Assembly: GCF_003584105.1 (NCBI RefSeq) | Contig: NZ_QXFO01000024.1 | Location: forward strand, 62,001 to 126,000 | Direction of reading: 5' to 3' | Origin: Flagellimonas taeanensis | GTDB lineage: Bacteria > Bacteroidota > Bacteroidia > Flavobacteriales > Flavobacteriaceae | DNA: 64,000 nt | Part shown: positions 43,669 to 53,283 of the stretch, piece after piece | Numbering within the stretch: the first letter of the stretch is position 1 | Layout of the letters: the number at the start of each line of letters is the position of its first letter | The notes under the pieces: model-generated | Told to the model about the DNA's origin: nothing | Databases searched by the model: none | Seen by the model: the letters and a program-made list of their open reading frames with translations, nothing else | Position numbers and translations under genes: made by a program

Positions 43669-43683
43669 TTTGGGTCCTTTCCC

Positions 43684-44124
43684 TTATTTCTTGAAAATGT
43701 AGCGGGTAATGAAGATACCTTGTCCATCCCCTTTTCCGCCTTCACTTTCCACACCACTTACCACAAAGGCCAGTTCCCATCCGTTGGAGATCATATCGTT
43801 GATCATGGAGGTGATCAGGGCATCGTTGGCAGCGATGTTCTGAAAACGGATACCGCCCAAGTTGTAGAAGTTCAACAGTTTGGTCTCTTCAAAGTTCTTC
43901 ACCCGGATGTCGCCCCTGTCGGCCTTGTTCCTTGTGTTGTCCTCTTCGGTCTGTACGCTGGTGTATTCCTTGTAATCCTTGTCCTCGAGGGCATTGATGA
44001 TCCTAGATCGGCCAAGACCATTGGGAACGATGGATTCCACACTGGTAATTACCTTGTACTGTTGTGCGTTCGCACTGAACGCGGCAGCTAGGGTCATCAC
44101 TGCGATAAAAACGATTTTTTTCAT
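43684..44124 (-). CDS. Small secreted protein of unknown function
   Basis: A 146-residue protein starting at ATG 44124, with a clear signal peptide (KKIVFIAVMTLAAAFSANAQ). The mature part (YKVITSVESIVPNGLGRSRI..., ...DALITSMINDMISNGWELAFVVSGV) looks like a single small alpha/beta domain, similar in character to the DUF4177-type GWELxxV proteins, but I cannot name the family firmly. The longer in-frame start is rejected because it would bury the signal peptide. Confidence 0.75.
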   Translation of the reverse strand: MKKIVFIAVMTLAAAFSANAQQYKVITSVESIVPNGLGRSRIINALEDKDYKEYTSVQTEEDNTRNKADRGDIRVKNFEETKLLNFYNLGGIRFQNIAANDALITSMINDMISNGWELAFVVSGVESEGGKGDGQGIFITRYIFKK

Positions 44125-44218
44125 GATTGATAGATTGTTGATTGTTAAAACTGTTAACAAAGATATGCGCACAAGAAGAAGGATTATTGTTTCTTTGTAA
44201 TGAAAATATGAACAAATC

Positions 44219-45163
44219 GTGAACGGAACTGTTTATAAATCAACAGGGAGCTGGTACACCGTGAAGTCGGAAGATGGTGTTTTTTATGAGTGCAGGATAA
44301 AGGGCAAGTTCCGGACGCAGGGGATCAAAAGTACGAACCCAGTGGCCGTTGGGGACCAAGTGGTCTTTGAACTGGAGGACCATGGGAACGAATCGGTCGG
44401 GGTCATTTCCGAAATTCTCGAAAGGAAAAATTATATCATCCGAAAATCGGTAAAACTGTCCAAACAGACCCATATCATCGCCTCCAACCTAGATCAGGTA
44501 TTTTTGTTGGTGACCCTGAACAATCCGCCCACCTTTACCAGTTTTATAGATCGTTTTTTGGTGACCGCAGAAGCCTATGACATCCCCGTTGTACTCTTGT
44601 TCAACAAAATGGATACCTATAGTGAGGGTGAGAAGGCAGAGGTGGCGTATTTGATGGACCTATACGCACAGATCGGGTACACATGCATACCGATAGAGGC
44701 CAAGGGCGGAAAAAATGTCGATAAGGTAAAACAACTGATGAAGGACAGGACCAGTATGTTCTCGGGACATTCCGGAGTGGGGAAATCCACTTTGGTGAAT
44801 GCCCTGGAAAAGGGACTGCACCTGAAGACAGCCGAAATCTCCGAACAGCACTTACAGGGACAACATACCACCACTTTTGCCGAAATGTATGACCTCTCGT
44901 TCGGGGCAAGGATCATAGACACTCCCGGAATCAAAGGATTTGGTATCGTGGATATGGAGCAGGATGAGATAGGGGATTATTTCCCCGAGTTCTTCCAGTT
45001 GAAATCCAAATGCAAGTTCAACAATTGCCTGCACCTGGACGAGCCCAAATGTGCCGTGAAGGAAGCCTTGGAAAGAGATGAGGTGGCCTGGAGCAGATAC
45101 CGTAGCTATGTGCAAATGTTGACGGGTGAGGAAGAAAACTATCGAACGGACAATTACAGATAA
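44219..45163 (+). CDS. rsgA: Ribosome small subunit-dependent GTPase A
   Basis: A 314-residue circularly permuted GTPase acting late in 30S assembly. OB fold first (GTVYKSTGSWYTVKSEDG), then G4 LLFNKMD, G1 GHSGVGKSTLVNAL, G3 DTPGIKGFG, then the zinc knuckle CKFNNCLHLDEPKCAV. The start is GTG 44219: an upstream stop in frame leaves no other choice, and the ATG at 44208 is out of frame. Followed 6 bases later by dtd. Confidence 0.96.
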   Translation: MNGTVYKSTGSWYTVKSEDGVFYECRIKGKFRTQGIKSTNPVAVGDQVVFELEDHGNESVGVISEILERKNYIIRKSVKLSKQTHIIASNLDQVFLLVTLNNPPTFTSFIDRFLVTAEAYDIPVVLLFNKMDTYSEGEKAEVAYLMDLYAQIGYTCIPIEAKGGKNVDKVKQLMKDRTSMFSGHSGVGKSTLVNALEKGLHLKTAEISEQHLQGQHTTTFAEMYDLSFGARIIDTPGIKGFGIVDMEQDEIGDYFPEFFQLKSKCKFNNCLHLDEPKCAVKEALERDEVAWSRYRSYVQMLTGEEENYRTDNYR

Positions 45164-45169
45164 AGACAG

Positions 45170-45622
45170 ATGAGGGCAGTGATCCAAAGGGTTTCAAGGG
45201 CAAGTGTAACCGTGGAAGGACAAGTGGTCTCCGCCATCGGGCAAGGTTTGTTGGTGCTGTTGGGCATCGAGGATGCCGATGGCAAGGAAGATTCGGATTG
45301 GTTGTCCCAAAAAATCACCAATCTACGGATATTCAATGATGCAGATGGAGTGATGAACCGTTCCGTACTTGACGTGGGCGGGGATATCATCGTGGTAAGC
45401 CAATTTACCCTGCATGCCCAGACCAAAAAAGGCAATAGGCCATCCTACACCAAGGCTTCAAAACCGGACGTGGCCATTCCCATTTATGAAGCATTTGTCC
45501 AAAGGATGGAACAGGACATGGGCAAAAAAGTCGGGACCGGAATATTTGGGGCCGATATGAAAGTGGAACTGCTCAACGATGGTCCTGTGACCATTATGAT
45601 GGACACCAAAAACAAAGAATAA
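45170..45622 (+). CDS. dtd: D-aminoacyl-tRNA deacylase
   Basis: A 150-residue enzyme that removes D-amino acids from mischarged tRNA. Family motifs SQFTLHA (near residue 79) and NDGPVTIMMD (C-terminal) are intact, with the MRAVIQRVSRASVTV start. Probably co-transcribed with rsgA. Confidence 0.96.
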   Translation: MRAVIQRVSRASVTVEGQVVSAIGQGLLVLLGIEDADGKEDSDWLSQKITNLRIFNDADGVMNRSVLDVGGDIIVVSQFTLHAQTKKGNRPSYTKASKPDVAIPIYEAFVQRMEQDMGKKVGTGIFGADMKVELLNDGPVTIMMDTKNKE

Positions 45623-45699
45623 TTGTTTTTTATCGAAAAAGTTATCTATTTTGTAAGAAATCAAGCACTTTAGCCAACCAAGCCTAACCAAATTGCTTA

Positions 45700-47610
45700 A
45701 TGAGATTTCTTGCCATACTTTCCGCGCTCTTATGGTGCAGTTTTTCTTTTTCCCAAGACCATAGTGTAGAATCCATACCAAAAGAGCTTTTGGACAATGC
45801 GGATGCAGTGATCAGACTGGATCATTTGGCCATACAGGTTCATTCCATCAACCAAATGTCCTATCAGGTCAGGCAAATTGTGACGGTGCTGAACAAATCT
45901 GGGGATGGACATGCCGCGGCCAGGGTATTTTACGATGACGATAAAAAAATAAAAAAAATAGAGGCCACCATCTATGACGCATTCGGGAACGAAGTGGAGC
46001 AGGTAAAAAGGCGCGATTTCAAGGAAGTGGCCGCTGCTGATGGTTTTTCACTTTACTTGGATGACAGGTTGTTGTACCATGACTATGTTCCTGTACAATA
46101 TCCCTATACAGTTGAGTTCACCTATGAAATAGAGACCTCCGATACGGGGATGATGCCGCAGTGGTACTTTGTGTCGGGCTATGGGGTAAGTGTTGAAAAT
46201 AGTAATTACACCATTACATATCCATCCAATGATTTAAAACCCATCATCAAGGAGGAAAATCTTCAGGAAATCGATTTTAAAAAAGAGGAGTCCCCGACTA
46301 TGTTGAGCTACACCTCTTCAGGGATTCCGGCTTTTGTCGAGGAGGGTCTTAGTCCACCCTTTCAAACCTTTTCGCCAAGACTGTCTGTTCGGTTGCCCAA
46401 GTTCCATTACAAGGGGATTGATGCGGAAGTGACCGATTGGAAGGGTTTGGGTGGTTGGATCCAAGACGAGCTTTTATCAGGTAGGGACGAATTGGAGGAA
46501 AGCACCATTTCCAAGGCCAAGGAATTGGTCAAGGGTATCGACGATGACTTGGAAAAAGCCAAGATAATCTACAAATATGTCCAAGACAATACCAGATATA
46601 TAAGCGTCCAAATTGGGATAGGAGGGCTACAGCCCATAAGCGCTATTGAGGTGGACAAAGTAAAGTATGGGGACTGTAAAGGGCTCACCAATTATACCAA
46701 GGCATTGTTAAGGGCAGTAGGTGTGGAATCCTACTACACCGTGGTGGAATCTGGGCGGACCAAGGTTGATTTTGAAGAGGATTTTCCCGATTTGCTTCAG
46801 GGAAACCATGTCATCTTGGCCATTCCCTATAAGGGGAAATATTATTGGGTGGACTGTACGTCGCAGATCCATCCCTTCGGATTTATTGGGGACTTTACGG
46901 ACGACCGGATGGTTTTGGTGGTGACTCCCGATGGTGGCGAGCTGGTGAGGACCGATTCCTATTTGGACATTGACAATGCGCAGTACATAAAGGCCAATTA
47001 CAAGATTTTGGACAACCTGTCCATTGATGCACAGGTGGCCATAGAAACCAAGGGCACACAGTACGATAACCGGTTTGTGTTGGAAAGAAGTTCAAAGGAC
47101 GACATCAAAAAATATTATAAGGACTTTTGGGACAACATCAACGGGTTGGAGGTCAGTGACTATTCCTTTGATAACGATAAGGAGAAAGTTTCCTTTACCG
47201 AAACCGTGAATTTGAGTGCCAGAAACTATGTTTCCAAGAACGGAAATGATTACCTGCTCATCTTGAACGCCTTCAACAACAACACCTATGTGCCCCCTAG
47301 GTACCGGGACAGAAAGCTGCCTTTTATGGTACAGAGGGGTTTTTATGACCAGGATGAGACCACGATCGAGATACCTGAAAGCTTCCACTTTACAGATTTG
47401 CCCGATAAGGTCAGCATGGAAACCGAATTTGGGAGTTATGTTGCAGAGGTCGAGAAAAGAAATGACAGGGAGTTGGTATACAAAAGAAAGCTGCTTTTAA
47501 AAGCGGGCGAGTACCCCAAGGAATCGTATGATGAATTCAGATCTTTTTTACGATCTGTAGCTAAAATGGACAACCAAAAAATACTTCTAAAAAATGAACC
47601 TCAGGATTAA
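45700..47610 (+). CDS. DUF3857/transglutaminase-like exported protein, triad intact
   Basis: A 636-residue exported protein: signal peptide FLAILSALLWCSFSFSQ, N-terminal DUF3857 beta domain (about 50-230), transglutaminase-like core with a full triad Cys326 (GDCKGLTN), His370 (GNHVILAI) and Asp385 (WVDCTS), and a C-terminal DUF3858-like beta domain. First of three tandem paralogues. Probably periplasmic; substrate unknown. It overlaps the next gene by 17 bases. Confidence 0.88.
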   Translation: MRFLAILSALLWCSFSFSQDHSVESIPKELLDNADAVIRLDHLAIQVHSINQMSYQVRQIVTVLNKSGDGHAAARVFYDDDKKIKKIEATIYDAFGNEVEQVKRRDFKEVAAADGFSLYLDDRLLYHDYVPVQYPYTVEFTYEIETSDTGMMPQWYFVSGYGVSVENSNYTITYPSNDLKPIIKEENLQEIDFKKEESPTMLSYTSSGIPAFVEEGLSPPFQTFSPRLSVRLPKFHYKGIDAEVTDWKGLGGWIQDELLSGRDELEESTISKAKELVKGIDDDLEKAKIIYKYVQDNTRYISVQIGIGGLQPISAIEVDKVKYGDCKGLTNYTKALLRAVGVESYYTVVESGRTKVDFEEDFPDLLQGNHVILAIPYKGKYYWVDCTSQIHPFGFIGDFTDDRMVLVVTPDGGELVRTDSYLDIDNAQYIKANYKILDNLSIDAQVAIETKGTQYDNRFVLERSSKDDIKKYYKDFWDNINGLEVSDYSFDNDKEKVSFTETVNLSARNYVSKNGNDYLLILNAFNNNTYVPPRYRDRKLPFMVQRGFYDQDETTIEIPESFHFTDLPDKVSMETEFGSYVAEVEKRNDRELVYKRKLLLKAGEYPKESYDEFRSFLRSVAKMDNQKILLKNEPQD

Positions 47611-49546
47611 ACCAATACATCTGATAGTAGCTCTGCTGGCATTGGGAATTACAAATGCCCAAGATTACAAGTTTGGAAAAGTTTCCATGGAAGAGCTCCA
47701 AGAAAAAGTGTACCCGGGTGATTCTTCGGCATCGGCAGCATACCTCTTGAAAAAAAGGACTTCATACTATAGTTATAACAAATCCATAGGTTTAAGACTC
47801 ATCACGGAAGTCCATAACAGGATCAAGATCTATGACAAAGATGGATTTGACTATGCCAGTGAAATCATAAATCTATATGAATCAGGTAGTTCCGATGAAG
47901 GTGTATCCTCTGTCAAAGGGTATACCTATACCTTGGAAGATGGTGAAATTGTGGAGACCAAATTGGACAAAAAGGATATTTTCAAGACAGAGCAGTCCAA
48001 GAATTTGAACCAAGTTAAGTTCACCATGCCCAATGTGAAGGAAGGGTCAGTGGTCGAATATGAGTACAAGATAACCTCCCCATTCGTGCAGAGCATTGAT
48101 GAGTTTGTTTTCCAGCATGGCATCCCCATTAAAAAACTGGAAGCCGAAATGAGGATCTTGGAATATTTCAAGTTCAACCAAAGATCCAAAGGATTTCTTG
48201 CCTTTAGGCCAACGGTCAGGGAGTTTACGGATCATACCATTGGAACAAAGGTCACGGAATTGACCTTTGATCTGGAAAACATACCTGCATTGAAGGATGA
48301 GATCTTCGTATCAAACATCGCAAATTACCGTGCAGGTGTAAAGTTTGAGATAGTTTCTTTGGAAGTTCCGGGTTCCGTTTATGAATCGTATTCCAAAACT
48401 TGGGAAGATGTTGTAAAAACTATATACCAGAGCAGTTCCTTTGGGGACGAACTGAAAAGGAAGAACTATTTTGAAGAAGAATTGGATGCTGTTTTGGCTG
48501 ACACCTCAGACCCATATACAAGAATGGGCAAAGTTCTGTCATTCGTGAAGCAAAAGGTGAAATGGAACTCTTACTTGGGAGTTGGTTCTGATGAAGGAAC
48601 CAGAAAAGCATATAAAGAAGGAGTGGGTAACAGTGCCGATATCAATCTGATGTTGATATCCATGCTCAACCATGCCAATGTGAAGGCATACCCCGTATTG
48701 GTGAGCACACGGGACCATGGTGTGCCGATTTTCCCTACTCTGCAAGGTTTCAATTATGTGGTGGCAGCGGCCAAGATAGAAGACAGGTATTATTTGCTGG
48801 ATGCCACAAACAGTTTCACTGCAATCGATGTTTTGCCCACTAGGGCCCTGAATTGGTTTGGCAGGATCATATCAGAAGATGGCAATTCTGATATCATAGA
48901 CCTGATGCCCAAAGAAAAATCGATGGACATTGTAATGATGAATGTGGATTTGACCGACGATGGCGCCATCACGGCCAAGTTTAGGCAACAGTTTACCAAT
49001 AACAACGCTTTTTTGTTCAGGAACCTATACAATGGTGGTACCGAGGAAAGCTATCTTTCGGATCTGGAAAAAGAGAACGGTGATGTGGAGATAGATGGAT
49101 ACGAACTGAAAAACAACTTTGATTTTGATAAACCCATTATACAGGATTATGAATTTTATAAGGAAGACGCCTATGAGACCATAGGAGGGAAGATCTATTT
49201 TTCGCCACTGTTCCACTTTGCTGTCCAAGAGAACCCGTTCAAAACTGAAAAAAGGGAGTTTCCTGTGGATTATGGTTTTCCTTGGGAAGATAGGCATATG
49301 ATCACCATCAACATTCCCGAAGGTTATAAGGTCGAACATCTTCCAGAACCTATTAGTATGGTACTTCCGGAAAGCCTGGGCAAGTTCACTTATAATATCT
49401 CCACTGTCCAGGACAAGATTTCGGTTAGGGTCGAAATCGAAATGAACACCCCTGTTTTCCCTCCACAATACTATCAAAACCTAAAAGAGTTTTACCGACA
49501 AGTGGTGGAAAAGGAGTCTGAAAAAATAATCCTTGCCAAAACCTAA
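47594..49546 (+). CDS. DUF3857/transglutaminase-like exported protein, triad degenerate
   Basis: A 650-residue paralogue of the preceding gene with a signal peptide (LIVALLALGITNAQ). At the place of the catalytic Cys it reads GNSADINLML instead of GDCKGLTN, and FNYVVAAA replaces the HVILAI His, while LLDAT keeps the Asp. It should therefore be inactive as a transglutaminase/protease and may bind rather than cleave. Seven bases before the third paralogue. Confidence 0.87.
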   Translation: MNLRIKPIHLIVALLALGITNAQDYKFGKVSMEELQEKVYPGDSSASAAYLLKKRTSYYSYNKSIGLRLITEVHNRIKIYDKDGFDYASEIINLYESGSSDEGVSSVKGYTYTLEDGEIVETKLDKKDIFKTEQSKNLNQVKFTMPNVKEGSVVEYEYKITSPFVQSIDEFVFQHGIPIKKLEAEMRILEYFKFNQRSKGFLAFRPTVREFTDHTIGTKVTELTFDLENIPALKDEIFVSNIANYRAGVKFEIVSLEVPGSVYESYSKTWEDVVKTIYQSSSFGDELKRKNYFEEELDAVLADTSDPYTRMGKVLSFVKQKVKWNSYLGVGSDEGTRKAYKEGVGNSADINLMLISMLNHANVKAYPVLVSTRDHGVPIFPTLQGFNYVVAAAKIEDRYYLLDATNSFTAIDVLPTRALNWFGRIISEDGNSDIIDLMPKEKSMDIVMMNVDLTDDGAITAKFRQQFTNNNAFLFRNLYNGGTEESYLSDLEKENGDVEIDGYELKNNFDFDKPIIQDYEFYKEDAYETIGGKIYFSPLFHFAVQENPFKTEKREFPVDYGFPWEDRHMITINIPEGYKVEHLPEPISMVLPESLGKFTYNISTVQDKISVRVEIEMNTPVFPPQYYQNLKEFYRQVVEKESEKIILAKT

Positions 49547-49552
49547 ACCTAT

Positions 49553-51526
49553 ATGAAATCTGTTCTGAAAGTCTTTGTGCTTGCAGTGCTGTTCCACGGT
49601 ACAAAACTGAGGGGACAGCAAAAAGTGGAATTTGGGCTGCTCTCGGCAAGTGAGCAAGCGTTCACTACCTATGCCAAAGATACCACTGCCCATGCTGTTT
49701 ACCTGTACGAAAAAGGGGAAAATTATTTTGAGGTCAGGGGCAATTATGTGTGGTTGATCAAAAAATACCATGCAAAGAAGAAAATTTTGGACAAACAAGG
49801 AATGGATGAGGCCAATATCACCATACCCTATTACCGTTCGGACAAATCAAAGGAAATTGTAAAGGACATAAGGGCACTTACCCACAATGGGGTGGTAAAG
49901 CATAGCCTCAGAAAAGAAAATGTATTCGATGCCGATGTGAGCGAAAGGTGGTCCGTGAAAAAATTTACCTTTCCAGACGTGAAAGAAGGCTCCATTCTGG
50001 AATATTCCTATGAGATACAGTCCCCGTTTTTCTTTAACCTCACTGGATGGAAGTTCCAGGAAGCAATCCCAAAGGTCTATACGGAATACAATGCCAAAAT
50101 TCCTGGAAACTATAGGTACAATAGGGCCTTGATAGGGGAGATTGCCCTGGATGTGAACGAAGCAACCATAAAAAAGGACTGCTTTTCGATACCAAGCGCT
50201 ACGGAAAGTGCCGATTGTGAGGTTTTGAAATATGTGATGAAGGATGTCCCTGCATTTAAGGAGGATGAAAGCTATATGTTGTCCCCAAGCAATTACCGTT
50301 CTGCTTTGGAGTTTGAACTGTCGGAGCTTCTTCGATTTGATGGGACCAAGGAAAGATATACCAAAACATGGAAGGATGTGGACAAAGAGTTCAAAACTGA
50401 TAATGATATTGGAAGACAGCTCAAGAAGGTCAACTTTTTTGAACGGAACATCCCTGTGGACCTGATCAGCGGTCCGGGAGATCCTCTGGAACGCGCGACA
50501 CGGATCTATCAGTTTGTAAAGGACCATTATGTTTGGAACGGGGATTATGGCATTTTTTTGGACAATCGCGTAAAACAGGCCTTTGATGAGCATAAAGGCA
50601 ATGTTGCGGAAATCAACATCACCTTGATCAACCTGCTCAATGCAGCGGGAATAGATACCGATATGATGGTGCTCTCCACCCGAGATAACGGATTGCCCAA
50701 AAAATCCCATCCCGTCATGTCGGATTTCAATTACCTCATTGCAAAGACGGAGATAGACGGGACCACCTATTTGTTGGACGCAACGGAAAAGCAATTGCCC
50801 TTCGGGATGTTGCCCTATCGCTGCCTGAATTATCATGGAAGGGTAATGGACCTGGAAGAGGAGAGCTATTGGTATGACATTGTCCCCATAGAACCCAATA
50901 TGAAGACAGTAAGGATAGAAATGTCGCTGGATCCTGAAAACAGTTTGGTGTCAGGTAACTTTCAAGAGATAACAACCGGGTACGAAGCTTTCTTCAAAAG
51001 GGAGCGTTTGGCCTCGTTGTCCGAAGATGAATACCTGGATAAAATAGAGGATAGTTCCAACGGGGACATTTTTATCAAATCCTATGAAGTGGATTCCCTG
51101 CAGTCCGATGATAGAAAATTGGTGGAGAATTTTTTCTTTGAAATGGAGGGGCTGGGCCAAAACAAGAACCTTTTCTTCAATACCTTCCTTGTTCGTTTTT
51201 TTGAAAGCAATCCCTTCATGTCAGAGACCCGTCACTATCCAGTGGACTTTGGGTATTTAAGGTCCTACATGTACTATGCGAAAATTAAGGTTCCAGAAGG
51301 GTATAAGGTCAAGGAAATACCCAAGCCCATCAATCTGGGCCTTCCTGAAAACAGTGGTGTTATGCGGTTCAATTGCAGTGAATCCCAGGGCCAGGTGATG
51401 GTCCAGTTCAGCCTACAACTCCGCTCGACACAATATACAAGTGCGGGATATGCCTATGTAAAGGAGTTTTTTGAAAATGCGGTGACCACACAAAACAACA
51501 GTTATCTGGTTTTGGAAAAGGAATAA
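49553..51526 (+). CDS. DUF3857/transglutaminase-like exported protein, triad degenerate
   Basis: A 657-residue third paralogue. Signal peptide is shorter (SVLKVFVLAVLFHGTKLRGQ). The Cys position reads GNVAEINITL and the His position FNYLIAK; the Asp remains in LLDAT. It shares with the second paralogue the block LSTRDxGxP...FNY, so those two are closer to each other than to the first. The three-gene array likely forms one transcription unit and perhaps one periplasmic complex (inference). Confidence 0.87.
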   Translation: MKSVLKVFVLAVLFHGTKLRGQQKVEFGLLSASEQAFTTYAKDTTAHAVYLYEKGENYFEVRGNYVWLIKKYHAKKKILDKQGMDEANITIPYYRSDKSKEIVKDIRALTHNGVVKHSLRKENVFDADVSERWSVKKFTFPDVKEGSILEYSYEIQSPFFFNLTGWKFQEAIPKVYTEYNAKIPGNYRYNRALIGEIALDVNEATIKKDCFSIPSATESADCEVLKYVMKDVPAFKEDESYMLSPSNYRSALEFELSELLRFDGTKERYTKTWKDVDKEFKTDNDIGRQLKKVNFFERNIPVDLISGPGDPLERATRIYQFVKDHYVWNGDYGIFLDNRVKQAFDEHKGNVAEINITLINLLNAAGIDTDMMVLSTRDNGLPKKSHPVMSDFNYLIAKTEIDGTTYLLDATEKQLPFGMLPYRCLNYHGRVMDLEEESYWYDIVPIEPNMKTVRIEMSLDPENSLVSGNFQEITTGYEAFFKRERLASLSEDEYLDKIEDSSNGDIFIKSYEVDSLQSDDRKLVENFFFEMEGLGQNKNLFFNTFLVRFFESNPFMSETRHYPVDFGYLRSYMYYAKIKVPEGYKVKEIPKPINLGLPENSGVMRFNCSESQGQVMVQFSLQLRSTQYTSAGYAYVKEFFENAVTTQNNSYLVLEKE

Positions 51527-51538
51527 GCAGCTTGTCCT

Positions 51539-51546
51539 TACCTTTG
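51539..51546 (+). promoter_or_regulatory. -7 element of the MazG-like gene
   Basis: TACCTTTG, perfect TAnnTTTG; the start site near 51553 excludes the upstream TTG at 51532 and supports GTG 51571. TTTG at 51511 is a -33 candidate at a long 24-base spacing. Confidence 0.5.
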
Positions 51547-51570
51547 TGGCCAAATCTTAAAATTGAAACG

Positions 51571-51897
51571 GTGGACATAGCAAATGCACAAAAAGCGGTT
51601 GATGAATGGATCCAAAACCATGGGGTCCGTTACTTCAACGAACTGACCAATATGGCGCAGCTCACGGAGGAAGTAGGAGAGGTGGCCCGAATCATTGCCC
51701 GCAGGTACGGCGAACAGAGCGAAAAAGAATCGGACAAGGCCAAGGACCTTGGCGAGGAACTGGCCGATGTGGTCTTTGTGGTACTGTGTTTGGCCAACCA
51801 AACCGGGATCGATCTTCAAAAGGCCTTCGACAAAAAATTGGACCTGAAGACCAAACGCGACCACGACCGGCATCAAAATAACAAAAAGCTCAAATAA
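51571..51897 (+). CDS. MazG-like nucleotide pyrophosphohydrolase
   Basis: A 108-residue protein from GTG 51571 (DIANAQKAVDEWIQ). The MazG-type metal site is seen in LTEEVGEVARIIARRYGE and EELADVVFVVLCLANQTG (ExxE and ExxD pattern). It probably removes abnormal or excess NTPs by cutting off pyrophosphate. The frame can be read from TTG 51532, but that codon lies upstream of the predicted transcription start. Confidence 0.88.
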   Translation: MDIANAQKAVDEWIQNHGVRYFNELTNMAQLTEEVGEVARIIARRYGEQSEKESDKAKDLGEELADVVFVVLCLANQTGIDLQKAFDKKLDLKTKRDHDRHQNNKKLK

Positions 51898-51934
51898 AGT
51901 TGTGTCCCAAAGGGAACATTAGGGCTGTTTTTTC

Positions 51935-51942
51935 TAGTTTTG
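51935..51942 (+). promoter_or_regulatory. -7 element of aroA
   Basis: TAGTTTTG, perfect TAnnTTTG. It covers the candidate start TTG 51940, so translation more likely begins at TTG 51967. No convincing -33 box. Confidence 0.5.
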
Positions 51943-51966
51943 AAGTTTCAATCAAACCATAGAACA

Positions 51967-53196
51967 TTGAGACTCCAGCTTTCTGCACCCTCCACAAAAA
52001 ACATCCAAAAAACAATACAGGTCACGGGCTCCAAAAGTGAGACCAACCGCTCTTTATTGCTACGGGCACTTTTTCCCAATATCAGCATAGAGAACCTGTC
52101 CATTTCGGATGATGGTGAGGTCATGCAAAAGGGACTCCAAATATCTTCTGGCGAGGTGGACATCCACCATGCCGGGACCGCAATGCGGTTCCTGACGGCC
52201 TATTTTGCCTCACAACCCAACAAGGAAGTGGTGCTCACAGGATCTCAACGGATGCAAGAACGACCCATTCAGGTGTTGGTGGAGGCCCTAAGATCCCTTG
52301 GTGCAGACATCCAATACGTCAAGCAAGATGGGTATCCGCCATTGAAGATTTCGGGGAAAAAACTGACCAAGTCCCAAGTGTCCCTTCCGGCAAACATCAG
52401 CAGCCAATATATTTCGGCACTTTTGCTGATCGCCCCAAGTTTGGAGAACGGACTGGAACTGGAGCTCGTGGGCAAAATAACTTCGGTGCCCTATATCAAA
52501 ATGACCTTGGGTCTATTGGCCCAGATTGGGGTACAGACCACCTTTGAGGGAAACAAAATCCGTGTGGAGCCCCAAAAAAAGGTAGATGCCATCAAATTGG
52601 TGGTGGAATCGGATTGGAGCTCTGCCAGTTACTTTTATAGTATTGCCGCTCTTTGTGAGGTGGGGACCAAGATCAAGCTGTCATCATACAAACAAGATTC
52701 ACTGCAAGGCGATAGTGTGTTGAGCAAGATCTACACGGACTTTGGCGTTGTCACCACTTTTTCGGACAATCAGATTACCCTGGAAAAAACCGAAGAGAGC
52801 AGACAGGAAAACGTCTTTTACGACCTTTCCAACGCTCCGGACATTGCCCAGACCATTGCAGTGACCTGTTTGGGATTGGGTATGGGCTGTCATCTCACAG
52901 GACTTCACACCCTTCCAATCAAGGAAACTGATCGTTTGGCAGCACTGCAAACCGAAATGTCCAAATTTGGTGCAAAGGTGACCATTGATAGCGAGAGCCT
53001 TACCCTGCAACCCATAGCTGCCATCAAATCGGGGGTGGATGTGGATACCTACAATGACCACCGGATGGCTATGGCCTTCGGTCCACTTGCGCTAAAGACC
53101 GATTTGATTGTCAATGATGCGGGAGTGGTCTCCAAATCCTATCCTGACTTTTGGAAGGATCTCAATACCCTCGGATTTGACGTGTCCGAAATGTAA
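51967..53196 (+). CDS. aroA: 3-Phosphoshikimate 1-carboxyvinyltransferase (EPSP synthase)
   Basis: A 409-residue enzyme of the shikimate pathway joining phosphoenolpyruvate to shikimate 3-phosphate. It has TGSKSETNRSLLLRAL, HHAGTAMRFLTAYFA, SQYISALLL, LPIKETDRLAAL and YNDHRMAMAF. Length is slightly short but complete. TTG 51967 is preferred: the longer frame starts at TTG 51940, within the predicted -7 element, and the family N-terminus aligns with RLQLSAPS. It supplies chorismate for the Phe/Tyr operon 10 kb upstream but is not attached to it. Confidence 0.93.
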   Translation: MRLQLSAPSTKNIQKTIQVTGSKSETNRSLLLRALFPNISIENLSISDDGEVMQKGLQISSGEVDIHHAGTAMRFLTAYFASQPNKEVVLTGSQRMQERPIQVLVEALRSLGADIQYVKQDGYPPLKISGKKLTKSQVSLPANISSQYISALLLIAPSLENGLELELVGKITSVPYIKMTLGLLAQIGVQTTFEGNKIRVEPQKKVDAIKLVVESDWSSASYFYSIAALCEVGTKIKLSSYKQDSLQGDSVLSKIYTDFGVVTTFSDNQITLEKTEESRQENVFYDLSNAPDIAQTIAVTCLGLGMGCHLTGLHTLPIKETDRLAALQTEMSKFGAKVTIDSESLTLQPIAAIKSGVDVDTYNDHRMAMAFGPLALKTDLIVNDAGVVSKSYPDFWKDLNTLGFDVSEM

Positions 53197-53219
53197 CAGA
53201 CATTTAATCATCAAATTAC

Positions 53220-53251
53220 TTGACATCCGCTATCACGAGGTCGTATATTTG
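53220..53251 (+). promoter_or_regulatory. Promoter of queA
   Basis: TTG (53220-53222), 21-base spacer, TATATTTG (53244-53251), a perfect -7 element; ATG follows at 53284. Confidence 0.65.
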
Positions 53252-53283
53252 CCCCTCTTTAAAAAAATCCAAAAAAAGTCTAG

